In this document: positions 56,201 to 64,000 of the stretch, one piece after another
How positions within the stretch are numbered: the stretch's first letter is position 1
Layout of the letters: the number at the start of each line of letters is the position of its first letter
Source of the DNA: Shimia gijangensis
Lineage (GTDB): Bacteria; Pseudomonadota; Alphaproteobacteria; Rhodobacterales; Rhodobacteraceae
Direction of reading: 5' to 3'
Assembly (NCBI RefSeq): GCF_900142085.1
Contig: NZ_FQZQ01000014.1
Span: 1 to 64,000, forward strand
DNA: 64,000 nucleotides
Notes under the pieces: model-generated
The model's input: the letters and a program-made list of their open reading frames with translations, nothing else
Databases searched by the model: none
What the model was told of the DNA's origin: nothing
Position numbers and translations under genes: made by a program

Positions 56201-57076
56201 TTAGAAAGAGGCGTCCTGAACCTCTTTGAGGTCTGGAATGACATCCGCCGTGCCGTGCCGCGTGACCATCAGCGCCGCCGCTCGCGTGGCCAGCCCGATT
56301 GCCTGGGCCATCGGCATTCCGCGATCCAAAGCCGCCAGCACATATCCGGTGAAGGTGTCGCCAGCACCCGTTGTGTCAACCGGCGTCACCGGCAAGGCCG
56401 GAAAATGCCGGATGTTTTCCGTTCTGTTTTCATAAAGCGTGCAACCCTGACTGCCTCGGGTCACAATCACTTGCTTTTCGTCCAGATCTTCTGGGGATTG
56501 GCCAGTGGCCTGCTCAAACTGCGTGGCCTCAATCGTGTTCAGGATCAAAAAATCCAGATAGGGCAAAACAGATTGCACAGCTTCGGCGTCAAAGGGGGCC
56601 GCCGCATAGGCAACAAACAGCCCCAAAGATCGTGCCATTTGGGCGGCGTAGGCCTGATTGTTGGTTTCGTTTTGGATCAGAAGCGTATCGCCGGGGGAAG
56701 CTTCGCTGAGGGCTGCGCCAATGGCCGCTTCGGTGATTTCAGCATTGGCGCCCGGTAAAAGGACAATGGCATTTTCGCCGACATCGTCGACGTTGATAAT
56801 GGCGTGCCCTGTTGGGATACCCGGCAATACGGAAATATGTCTTGTGTCGACACCGTATTCCATCAGGCGCTCGATGGCCCATTTGCCATCATTTCCCACG
56901 GCCCCGATATGAATTGTGCGCGATGCCGCCCGGGCTGCAGCCACGGACATATTCGCGCCCTTTCCCCCCAGGCCGCGTAACCTTGAGCTGGCCGCGAGCG
57001 TTTCTCCCGCCTGAGGAAGGTGGGGCACGCGGTAGAACAGATCGGCGTTAATGGAGCCTAGGTTGTAGATTGCCAT
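56201..57076 (-). CDS. Ribokinase (PfkB family)
   Basis: A 291-residue PfkB carbohydrate kinase, most like ribokinase. It has LGSINADLFYRVPHLPQAGE, GLGGKGANMSVAAARA, GIPTGHAIINVD, and the ATP/catalytic PVDTTGAGDTFTGYVLAAL with the base Asp. Sugar specificity is inferred from GKGAN and overall length. A terminator-like hairpin sits directly before its GAGG ribosome-binding site. Confidence 0.9.
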   Translation of the reverse strand: MAIYNLGSINADLFYRVPHLPQAGETLAASSRLRGLGGKGANMSVAAARAASRTIHIGAVGNDGKWAIERLMEYGVDTRHISVLPGIPTGHAIINVDDVGENAIVLLPGANAEITEAAIGAALSEASPGDTLLIQNETNNQAYAAQMARSLGLFVAYAAAPFDAEAVQSVLPYLDFLILNTIEATQFEQATGQSPEDLDEKQVIVTRGSQGCTLYENRTENIRHFPALPVTPVDTTGAGDTFTGYVLAALDRGMPMAQAIGLATRAAALMVTRHGTADVIPDLKEVQDASF

Positions 57077-57090
57077 TGAGGGCCTCGGAC

Positions 57091-57125
57091 AAAAAGAAAC
57101 GGGCCGGACAAGTTTGCCCGACCCG
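57091..57125 (-). terminator. Terminator after maeB, abutting the ribokinase start region
   Basis: In the leftward RNA, 57125-57115 pairs with 57110-57100 (11 bp, two G-T pairs, 4-base loop), followed by TTTCTTTTT. It is 28 bases after the maeB stop. The ribokinase GAGG begins 4 bases after the T run, and its ATG is at 57076, leaving no room for a promoter. Confidence 0.75.
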
Positions 57126-57152
57126 CGTAAAACTTCAAGCTTTGTCGTGTCC

Positions 57153-59408
57153 CTAGCCGACTTTGCAAGCCGCCATGATCGCCATGTTCAGGATATCATT
57201 GGCGGTGGAGCCGGTGGAACAGATCTGAATCGAATGATCCACGCCGGACAGGATTGGTCCAATCACGGTGGCGTCGGCCATTTCCTGCATCAATTTGGTC
57301 GAGATCGAAGCCGAGTGGCGCGCGGGCACGACGAGAATGTTGGCAGGGCCAGTCAGGCGCTGGAATGGATAGGAGTCCTGGGCCTTGGTGTTCAGGGCCA
57401 CATCGACGGTCATTTCACCTTCGTATTCAAAGTCAACTCCGCGACCATCCAATACCTGCGGTGCAAGATGCATTTTCTCGGCGCGCTCGGATACCGGGTA
57501 TCCGAAGGTTGAGAAGCTGACAAAGGCGACGCGAGGCTCGAGCCCCATGTGACGGGCCACGCCCGCAGCGCGTTCTGCAATGTTGGCGAGATCATTCTCA
57601 TCAGGCCATTCATGCACCAAGGTATCGGCAATCAGAACAATACGGCCGTTGTGCAAAAGGGCCGTAACCCCAACCGCGCCGTTTTCGGTGCTGGCATCGA
57701 TCACATGGTTGATCAGTTGCAGAACATGGGCCGATTTGCGGGTGGCGCCCGTGACCAAGGCGTCGCCGTGGCCGTGTTGAAGCATCAGTGCTGCAAAGAC
57801 GTGACGGTCACGCGCGGCCAGTTTGAACACATCGTGGCGGTCAAAACCTTTGCGTTGCAGGCGGTCATACATGAAATCTGTGTATGTCTCGAGGTAGCGC
57901 GTGTTTTTCGCATTCACGACCTCGATTTCGCGCACAGCATCCCCAAGACCTGCTGCTTCGAGCTTGGCTTTGACATCGGCCTCGCGACCCACAACCAACG
58001 CTTTGCCAAAGCCAGAACGCTGATAGTTGACGGCAGCTCGCAGCACGCGTGGATCATCACCCTCAGCGAAAATCATGCGGGATTGGGCGTTTCGGGCGCG
58101 CGCATTCAGTCCACGCAGGATCGACGCGGTTGGATCCATTCGCGACTTGAGGCTTTCTTCGTACCCATCAATGTCGATGATCGGGCGACGTGCAACGCCA
58201 GTGTCCATGCCCGCTTTGGCGACAGCGGGTGGAATGCGGTAGATCAGACGCGGGTCGAATGGTGTCGGGATGATGTAGTCGCGACCAAAGGACAGTTTGC
58301 GGCCGTACGCCATATCAACTTCGTCCGGCACGTCCTCGCGGGCCAGTTCGGCCAGTGCTTCGGCGCAGGCGATTTTCATTTCGTCGTTGATGGCGCGGGC
58401 GTGAATATCCAGCGCCCCACGGAAAAGGTATGGGAAACCCAAAACGTTGTTGACCTGGTTGGGATAATCCGAACGGCCCGTGGCCACGATGGCATCGGCG
58501 CGCACGGCGTGAGCCTCTTCCGGAGTGATTTCCGGGTCGGGGTTGGCCATGGCAAAGATCACCGGATCGTCGTTCATGCTGGCGACCATTTCAGGGGTCA
58601 CGGCACCCTTGGCAGATACACCAAGGAACACATCCGCGCCCTTCATGGCGTCTTCCAAAGTACGCAGATCGGTTTTGACCGCGTGAGCAGATTTCCACTG
58701 GTTCATGCCTTCGGTGCGACCCTGATAGATCACACCCTTGGTGTCACAGGTGATGCAATTGTCGTGTTTCGCACCCATGGATTTCAGCAATTCGATACAG
58801 GCGATGCCGGCAGCGCCAGCGCCGTTCAGCACGATCTTGCAATCTTCGATCTTTTTGCCCGAGATGTGCAGCGCGTTGATCAGGCCGGCCGCACAAATCA
58901 CGGCAGTGCCGTGCTGGTCGTCGTGAAAGACCGGAATGTCCATCTCTTCTTTGAGCCGCTGTTCGATGATAAAACATTCGGGCGCTTTGATATCTTCAAG
59001 GTTGATGCCGCCAAAGGTCGGGCCCATCAGGCGCACGGCCTGACAAAACGCATCGGGGTCTTCGGTGTCGAGTTCGATATCGATCGAGTTCACATCGGCA
59101 AAGCGTTTGAACAGGACGGCCTTGCCCTCCATCACGGGCTTACTGCCCAGCGCGCCAAGGTTGCCCAAGCCCAGAACCGCAGTGCCGTTTGAAATCACCG
59201 CCACAAGGTTGCCCTTGTTGGTATAATCGTAAACGGTCGCGGGATCGGCGGCGATGGCTTCGCATGGAACGGCCACACCCGGAGAGTAAGCCAGCGACAG
59301 GTCGCGTTGCGTTGTCATCGGCACAGTGGCCTTGATCTCAAACTTACCGGGGGTCGGCTCAAGATGGAACGCGAGCGCTTCTTCCGCGGTGACTTTGGTT
59401 TTGGCCAT
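57153..59408 (-). CDS. maeB: NADP-dependent malic enzyme with phosphotransacetylase-like domain
   Basis: Oxidatively decarboxylates malate to pyruvate, giving NADPH. The 751-residue protein has the malic enzyme part (about 1-430: [43 protein letters not shown], and AMANPDPEI) and a C-terminal phosphotransacetylase-like part (from about 440: [27 protein letters not shown]). The tail is thought to sense acetyl-CoA and lacks transferase activity in studied relatives. ATG 59408 has GGAG 9 bases upstream. Divergent from mutS. Confidence 0.96.
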   Translation of the reverse strand: MAKTKVTAEEALAFHLEPTPGKFEIKATVPMTTQRDLSLAYSPGVAVPCEAIAADPATVYDYTNKGNLVAVISNGTAVLGLGNLGALGSKPVMEGKAVLFKRFADVNSIDIELDTEDPDAFCQAVRLMGPTFGGINLEDIKAPECFIIEQRLKEEMDIPVFHDDQHGTAVICAAGLINALHISGKKIEDCKIVLNGAGAAGIACIELLKSMGAKHDNCITCDTKGVIYQGRTEGMNQWKSAHAVKTDLRTLEDAMKGADVFLGVSAKGAVTPEMVASMNDDPVIFAMANPDPEITPEEAHAVRADAIVATGRSDYPNQVNNVLGFPYLFRGALDIHARAINDEMKIACAEALAELAREDVPDEVDMAYGRKLSFGRDYIIPTPFDPRLIYRIPPAVAKAGMDTGVARRPIIDIDGYEESLKSRMDPTASILRGLNARARNAQSRMIFAEGDDPRVLRAAVNYQRSGFGKALVVGREADVKAKLEAAGLGDAVREIEVVNAKNTRYLETYTDFMYDRLQRKGFDRHDVFKLAARDRHVFAALMLQHGHGDALVTGATRKSAHVLQLINHVIDASTENGAVGVTALLHNGRIVLIADTLVHEWPDENDLANIAERAAGVARHMGLEPRVAFVSFSTFGYPVSERAEKMHLAPQVLDGRGVDFEYEGEMTVDVALNTKAQDSYPFQRLTGPANILVVPARHSASISTKLMQEMADATVIGPILSGVDHSIQICSTGSTANDILNMAIMAACKVG

Positions 59409-59542
59409 TTTGGGTTCTCCTGCGAATTCGTTTGCGCCTCTTAGCCTAAGGGCGTGATTGTCACAACAAAGAAGCACTTTCACCTTTCGCCAGTGGGTCA
59501 GGTTTTGCTAAGTCTTAAAGCCAGACCAGGGGGTTTTGATAC

Positions 59543-62188
59543 GTGAACGCAGTTAAGCCAGCCGTCACGCCGATGATGGCGCAATATCTTGAGATCAAGG
59601 CCGAACATCCGGATGCCCTGTTGTTTTATCGGATGGGTGATTTCTACGAGATGTTCTTTGACGACGCGGTCGCGGCTGCCGAAGCGTTGGATATTGCCCT
59701 GACAAAACGCGGCAAACATGAAGGATCGGAAATCCCGATGTGCGGAGTGCCACATCATGCCGCCGAAGGGTATTTCCTGACGCTGATCCGCAAAGGGTTT
59801 CGCGTCGCGGTTTGCGAACAAATGGAAAGCCCCGCTGAAGCCAAAAAGCGTGGTTACAAGGCGGTGGTGCGACGTGAAGTTGTGCGGTTGGTGACGCCCG
59901 GCACGCTGACCGAAGATTCATTGCTCGATGCGCGCAAACATAACTTTTTGGCCGCTTTTGCCAATGTTAGAGACGAAGCAGCACTGGCATGGGCCGATAT
60001 TTCCACCGGCGCGTTGCATGTGATGCCAATTACGCCCGTACGTTTGGGGCCAGAATTGGCACGGCTTGCACCCTCGGAGTTGTTGATTGCTGAAGGGTCA
60101 GAAAATGACCTGTCCGAAGTGGTTGAAGATATGGGTGTTCCAATGACGCCTATGTCACGCGGAGCGTTTGATTCCTCTTCTGCGGAAAAGCGTATCGCAT
60201 CCCTGTTCAAAACATCCACGCTGGATGCGTTTGGAGCATTTTCACGCCCTGAGATTGGCGCGTTGGGTGCCATCGTTGATTATCTGGAGCTGACCCAAAA
60301 AGGAAAACTACCGCTTTTGCAACCACCGCTGCGCGAAGCCACCCAATCGGTGATGCAGATCGATGCAGCGACGCGCAGAAACCTTGAGTTGACACATGCC
60401 TTGTCCGGTGGGCGCGCCGGATCATTGCTCGCGACGATTGATCGCACGATTACCGCCGGTGGTGCGCGGCTGTTAGAGCGCCGCCTTGCTTCGCCGTCTC
60501 TTCGGTTGAGCACGGTTCACGACCGACTGGATTCGGTTGGCTATTTCTATGAACATCGCGGGTTGGCAGGCGAAATCCGCGCAAACCTCAGCCGTGTGCC
60601 CGACATGGATCGCGCCCTGTCGCGGCTTTCACTGGATCGGGGTGGTCCGCGTGACCTCGCCGCGATCCGAAATGCGCTGGGTCAGGCGCAAGAAATGGCG
60701 GCAGGATCCTATCCGGGCGACATGCCAACTGTTTTGAAGAATGCGCTGGGTGGACTCGAAGGTCACGATGATCTGCTCGAGTTGCTAGAACAGGCGCTTG
60801 TCGCTGAACCTCCGATGTTGGCGCGCGATGGTGGGTTTATTGCGCCAGGGTATAACCAGGACCTCGACGAAAGCCGCCAGTTGCGGGACGAAGGCCGGGG
60901 TGTAATCGCCGGGATGCAGGCCGGGTTTGCGGAACAGACTGGCATTCAATCGCTTAAGATCAAGCACAACAATGTGCTGGGGTATTTTGTAGAGACAACG
61001 GCGAAACACGCCGAGATTATGATGTCTGCGCCGCTGTCGGAAACCTTTATCCATCGTCAAACCACGGCCAATCAGGTGCGGTTTACCACCGTAGAGCTGA
61101 GCGAGCTGGAAACCAAGATTCTGAATGCCGGCAATCATGCCTTGGAGATTGAAAAGCGGCTCTATGACACCTTAAAGGGCGCAATTCTGGAGAAATCCGG
61201 TGAAGTTGTTGCAGCTGCCAAGGCGTTGGCCGAGTTTGATCTTGCCGCCGGATTGGCCGATCTTGCGATTGCTGAAAACTGGTGCCGGCCGGACGTCAAC
61301 GAAAGCCGGGATTTCCACATCGAAGGTGGGCGTCACCCTGTGGTCGAGGCCGCGCTGCGCCAACAAGGTGGCGCGCCATTTATCGCCAACAACTGTGATC
61401 TCTCTGGGGGGGATGAAGCCAGCATTTGGTTGCTGACCGGCCCGAACATGGCGGGTAAATCGACCTTTCTGCGCCAAAACGCCTTGATCGCCTTGTTGGC
61501 GCAAATGGGGAGTTTTGTCCCTGCGAGCAAAGCCCGCATCGGGCTGGTGAGCCAATTGTTCAGCCGGGTTGGCGCGTCAGATGATCTGGCCCGCGGGCGG
61601 TCGACATTTATGGTCGAAATGGTCGAAACGGCCGCTATTCTTAATCAGGCGGATGATCGCGCATTGGTGATTTTTGATGAAATTGGGCGCGGTACAGCCA
61701 CCTACGACGGGCTATCGATCGCTTGGGCCACGTTAGAACATTTGCACGACGTCAACAAATCCCGCGCGCTGTTTGCCACGCATTATCACGAAATGACGGC
61801 TCTGTCTGGTAACCTGGACGGCGTGGAAAATGCCACGGTTACGGTAAAGGAATGGGAAGGCGAAGTGATCTTTCTGCATGAGGTGCAAAAAGGCGCTGCT
61901 GATCGATCTTATGGTGTGCAAGTGGCGCAATTGGCGGGCTTGCCACCTGTCGTTGTTGAGCGGGCCCGCGTGGTTTTGGAAGCGCTGGAAAAAGGCGAGC
62001 GCGAGGGGCCTACGCAAAAGGCGTTGATTGATGATTTGCCGTTGTTTGCCGCGACCCCGACCCCGGCGCCGGTGGTCCAAAAAGGCCCGTCGCCAGTAGA
62101 AGACCTGTTGGAAAGCATTCACCCCGATGACCTGAGCCCACGCGAAGCCTTGCAGGCGCTATATGATCTGAAAGACAAGCTGGGCTAG
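59543..62188 (+). CDS. mutS: DNA mismatch repair protein MutS
   Basis: Recognises mismatches and starts repair. The 881-residue protein starts at GTG 59543 with GGGGG about 8 bases upstream (ATG 59573 is a later alternative). The mismatch-reading Phe-x-Glu is in GDFYEMF (F34, E36). The ATPase has Walker A GPNMAGKSTFLRQ (about 632-644) and Walker B VIFDEIGRGT (about 709). It ends with the helix-turn-helix and short MutL-interacting tail. It abuts the convergent TPM gene. Confidence 0.98.
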   Translation: MNAVKPAVTPMMAQYLEIKAEHPDALLFYRMGDFYEMFFDDAVAAAEALDIALTKRGKHEGSEIPMCGVPHHAAEGYFLTLIRKGFRVAVCEQMESPAEAKKRGYKAVVRREVVRLVTPGTLTEDSLLDARKHNFLAAFANVRDEAALAWADISTGALHVMPITPVRLGPELARLAPSELLIAEGSENDLSEVVEDMGVPMTPMSRGAFDSSSAEKRIASLFKTSTLDAFGAFSRPEIGALGAIVDYLELTQKGKLPLLQPPLREATQSVMQIDAATRRNLELTHALSGGRAGSLLATIDRTITAGGARLLERRLASPSLRLSTVHDRLDSVGYFYEHRGLAGEIRANLSRVPDMDRALSRLSLDRGGPRDLAAIRNALGQAQEMAAGSYPGDMPTVLKNALGGLEGHDDLLELLEQALVAEPPMLARDGGFIAPGYNQDLDESRQLRDEGRGVIAGMQAGFAEQTGIQSLKIKHNNVLGYFVETTAKHAEIMMSAPLSETFIHRQTTANQVRFTTVELSELETKILNAGNHALEIEKRLYDTLKGAILEKSGEVVAAAKALAEFDLAAGLADLAIAENWCRPDVNESRDFHIEGGRHPVVEAALRQQGGAPFIANNCDLSGGDEASIWLLTGPNMAGKSTFLRQNALIALLAQMGSFVPASKARIGLVSQLFSRVGASDDLARGRSTFMVEMVETAAILNQADDRALVIFDEIGRGTATYDGLSIAWATLEHLHDVNKSRALFATHYHEMTALSGNLDGVENATVTVKEWEGEVIFLHEVQKGAADRSYGVQVAQLAGLPPVVVERARVVLEALEKGEREGPTQKALIDDLPLFAATPTPAPVVQKGPSPVEDLLESIHPDDLSPREALQALYDLKDKLG

Positions 62189-63247
62189 TCACCAGCTGCC
62201 TGAAGATCCACCGCCGCTGGACGAGCCGCCGCCAAAAGACGACCCCGAGGAAGACGACGAGCTTTTGGAGATTTTCGGGATAGTTTTGCGGACGGACCAC
62301 TGATCCTGACAATTATGGCATTGATAATCGATCCGCTTTGAGCCGGTTGAGGTGGTTGTTGCGGATTCCAGAATGGTCGTGTCGCCTTCGACAGTGCGAT
62401 ACCCACAAGACCGGCAGGCGCCATATTGGGAAAACCAAGCCTTGTAGCCCTCGATGGTGACGTGGTTACATGCCCGACAGTGCCAAACATCGTAGTCCAC
62501 ACTTTTCAGACGTTCTTCGGTAATCTGACCCTTTTGCAGATGGCTATCTTCCCACGCCTCGTCCAGACGAGTCATTTTGGAATTGTCGAGCGGACAGATA
62601 CGCGGCTTGTTTCGCTTCCATCGGCGATACATCTGTACAGGAATCGCGAGAAACGGTGCTAGAATGGCAAAGATCCAGTTTCCGATCCAATCCAGAACCC
62701 TCTTGAGGGTGCCATAGGCTTTTTGCGCAGTGTTTGCGTCGTATTCGCCCGGCCAGCTTCCGGTTAGGTCGCGGATCACAGCGTCTACGCCATCCTCGAT
62801 ACCACCGGTAAAGTCACCTTCCTTAAACTTGGGCGTGATTTTCGTGTCGATGATGTTGCCCATCGGGACATTCTTGGCCGTTCCATAGCCAGAACCCACC
62901 TCGATCCGCATCCGCCGATCGTCTTTGGCGATCAACATCATGACGCCATCATTGCGATCTGCATTTCCGACACCCCAATAATTGAACAGGCCTGTTGCAA
63001 AGGGTTCAATCGGTCCAGTGTGGCCATAGTTGGTCATGCTGTTGATGGTGACCAATGTGAACTCAATTCCGCGTTCTTCGCGCAACTCGATCAGCTTGGC
63101 GCGAATGCGGTTCTCGTCTTGCTCACCCAGAATGGCGGCAAAATCGTTGATGTAGAGTTCGTTGTAATCCGGGTAATCCTGAGCCTGCGCCATACCTGTC
63201 AGGCCAGCCCCAAGAAGAACAATCAATGAAAGAATAAATGCGCGCAA
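62189..63247 (-). CDS. TPM-domain envelope protein with zinc ribbons and Gly/Ser tail
   Basis: A 352-residue protein. Signal peptide (to about 22), a TPM domain (about 25-165: YINDFAAILGEQDENRIRAKL, GVGNADRNDGVMMLIAKDDRRMRIEVGSGYG split here), a hydrophobic helix (about 190-208), then cytosolic-looking Cys-rich motifs (CRACNH, CRSCGY, CHNCQD) and a 30-residue Ser/Gly tail. TPM proteins assist membrane protein quality control or photosystem repair in relatives. The start is TTG, with AGGGAG 9 bases upstream lying inside the grpE terminator hairpin. Confidence 0.85.
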   Translation of the reverse strand: MRAFILSLIVLLGAGLTGMAQAQDYPDYNELYINDFAAILGEQDENRIRAKLIELREERGIEFTLVTINSMTNYGHTGPIEPFATGLFNYWGVGNADRNDGVMMLIAKDDRRMRIEVGSGYGTAKNVPMGNIIDTKITPKFKEGDFTGGIEDGVDAVIRDLTGSWPGEYDANTAQKAYGTLKRVLDWIGNWIFAILAPFLAIPVQMYRRWKRNKPRICPLDNSKMTRLDEAWEDSHLQKGQITEERLKSVDYDVWHCRACNHVTIEGYKAWFSQYGACRSCGYRTVEGDTTILESATTTSTGSKRIDYQCHNCQDQWSVRKTIPKISKSSSSSSGSSFGGGSSSGGGSSGSW

Positions 63248-63250
63248 AAG

Positions 63251-63280
63251 AAAAGGCTCCCTGTGTTTAGGGAGCCTTTT
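63251..63280 (-). terminator. Terminator after grpE containing the TPM gene ribosome-binding site
   Basis: AAAAGGCTCCCT (63251-63262) and AGGGAGCCTTTT (63269-63280) form a perfect 12-bp stem with a 6-base loop, followed leftward by CTTTTG. It lies 21 bases after grpE. Its 3' arm (leftward) holds AGGGAG, the only Shine-Dalgarno for the next gene, whose TTG is 4 bases beyond the stem. Confidence 0.85.
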
Positions 63281-63301
63281 AACATTCTTAAGTCGGTCTG
63301 T

Positions 63302-63862
63302 TTAGCCCGGAGTGGAGGACACGCCCACCTGTGCAGGGCGCAGCAGACGATCATGCAGCATGAAGCCTTCAGCAGAGACCTGAATGATTTCGCCAGACTT
63401 CGTACCTGGAACCGGTGCTTCAAACATGGCTTCGTGGAACTGGGGGTCAAATTTGTCACCCACTTCTGGTGCAATCACTTCCATGCCGTGCTTGGTGAAG
63501 GTGCTGAGAAGCTGGCGCATGGTCAGCTCGATACCTTCGATCAACGCGGCCGATGCCGCCTTTTGTTCGTCGGTGATCGTTTCAACAGCACGTTTCATGT
63601 TGTCGTAAACCGGCAGCATATCGCGGGCCAGCTTTGAGCCGCCATATTGCTCGGCGTCCCGGCGTGCTCGTTCCCCGCGTTTGCGGGAATTTTCCGCATC
63701 CGCCAAGGCGCGCATGAATTTATCTTTGTAATCGTCACGCTCGGCGCGCAACGAATCCAGTTCAATTGCTTCGTCGTCCATCTCTTCCAGAGATTGTTCG
63801 AATTCTTCTGCCTCGGCTTCTGCGAGGTCATCCAGAAAATCGTTTTCTTTCGGCTCTGCCAT
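63302..63862 (-). CDS. grpE: Nucleotide exchange factor GrpE
   Basis: Releases ADP from DnaK. The 186-residue protein has an acidic, coiled-coil N-terminus (EAEAEEFEQSLEEMDDEAIE; about 14-33) and the GrpE core with DKFMRALADAENSRKRGERA, LPVYDNMKRAVE, and the C-terminal beta domain VGDKFDPQFHEAMFEAPVPG. AGAGGA lies 8 bases before the ATG, at the end of hrcA. DnaK and DnaJ are 50 kb away in this window. Confidence 0.97.
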   Translation of the reverse strand: MAEPKENDFLDDLAEAEAEEFEQSLEEMDDEAIELDSLRAERDDYKDKFMRALADAENSRKRGERARRDAEQYGGSKLARDMLPVYDNMKRAVETITDEQKAASAALIEGIELTMRQLLSTFTKHGMEVIAPEVGDKFDPQFHEAMFEAPVPGTKSGEIIQVSAEGFMLHDRLLRPAQVGVSSTPG

Positions 63863-63872
63863 GTCTTGTCCT

Positions 63873-64000
63873 CTAACCCCGGTCTGAAATCAACTTCCCG
63901 ACCAGCTGTGCCGTGTAATCCACAATCGGCACGATCCGTCCATAGTTCAGGCGCTTGGGTCCGATGACCCCGACCGCGCCCACAATTTTTCGATCAGCGT
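63873..64000 (-). CDS. hrcA: Heat-inducible repressor HrcA, 3' end only
   Basis: Partial: the last 41 codons before the window edge. The translation contains [16 protein letters not shown] and [11 protein letters not shown], the conserved C-terminal end of HrcA, the repressor that binds CIRCE elements. Its stop is 10 bases before the grpE ATG, the standard hrcA-grpE arrangement. The 5' part lies beyond base 64000. Confidence 0.9.
   Translation of the reverse strand, partial: ADRKIVGAVGVIGPKRLNYGRIVPIVDYTAQLVGKLISDRG

Noticed and set aside
57549-59192. Long open frame (547 codons) on the + strand across maeB
   Set aside because: Antisense to an intact malic enzyme; no recognisable domain or start signal.
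1-64000. CRISPR array, prophage, transposon, toxin-antitoxin or defence island
   Set aside because: No regular repeats, integrase, transposase or known defence genes were seen, and gene content is continuous chromosomal core.

Overview
The window reads as chromosomal DNA of an alphaproteobacterium of the Rhodobacterales, most likely the marine Roseobacter group. Gene order (secA / exported PPIase / argJ / mutT; rimP-nusA-ylxR-infB; comF-grxC-nitrilase-marR beside ubiG; hrcA-grpE), alphaproteobacterial family variants (NDUFAF5-like methyltransferase, malic enzyme with a phosphotransacetylase-like tail) and a CTTG-N17-CCCTATAT heat-shock promoter before dnaK all point that way. Species cannot be fixed from this sequence. 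There are no rRNA or tRNA genes, CRISPR arrays, insertion sequences or phage genes.

Layout. 0.1-7.8 kb: a leftward, tightly overlapping surface-polysaccharide operon (cysQ, CMP-Kdo synthetase, GT2 glycosyltransferase, UDP-glucuronate epimerase-like, rfbC, rfbB, rfbD, rfbA) with a decayed second rfbA copy between rfbC and the epimerase. Divergent from it are an ABC-2 polysaccharide-export permease and an SH3-domain secreted protein. 9.3-15.1 kb: alkB, dnaK-dnaJ, a solute-binding protein and radC. 15.1-23.2 kb: envelope genes, secA, and divergent ppi-argJ-mutT. 23.3-28.9 kb: a 44-residue small gene and the rimP-nusA-ylxR-infB operon. 29-35.5 kb: a methyltransferase and a peptide/nickel-type ABC importer operon. 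35.6-45.2 kb: pip, ubiG, marR-nitrilase-grxC-comF, an NDUFAF5-like methyltransferase, hemH, a 58-residue exported protein, an L,D-transpeptidase / CAP lipoprotein / L,D-transpeptidase cluster and an rRNA methyltransferase. 45.2-50.6 kb: ABC exporter, LysE, CCA-adding enzyme, Nudix and Hsp33 in one leftward block. 50.6-64 kb: Nudix, a PP2C-type response regulator divergent from an Hpt protein, argG, SCP2, a sulfotransferase-like protein, msrA, ribokinase, maeB, mutS, a TPM-domain protein, grpE and the 3' end of hrcA.

Nearly all genes are housekeeping or envelope functions; I find no convincing undescribed multi-gene system. The most unusual signals are in RNA. Four genes (rimP, SCP2, ribokinase, TPM) have a terminator-like hairpin directly against, or enclosing, their Shine-Dalgarno sequence, leaving no room for a promoter after the hairpin. 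The nusA stop codon sits in a perfect hairpin whose other arm contains the likely ylxR ribosome-binding site. dnaK and dnaJ are separated by a perfect 14-bp hairpin. These, the two small exported or hypothetical genes, the rfbA remnant and the Hpt/PP2C response-regulator pair are the items to follow up.
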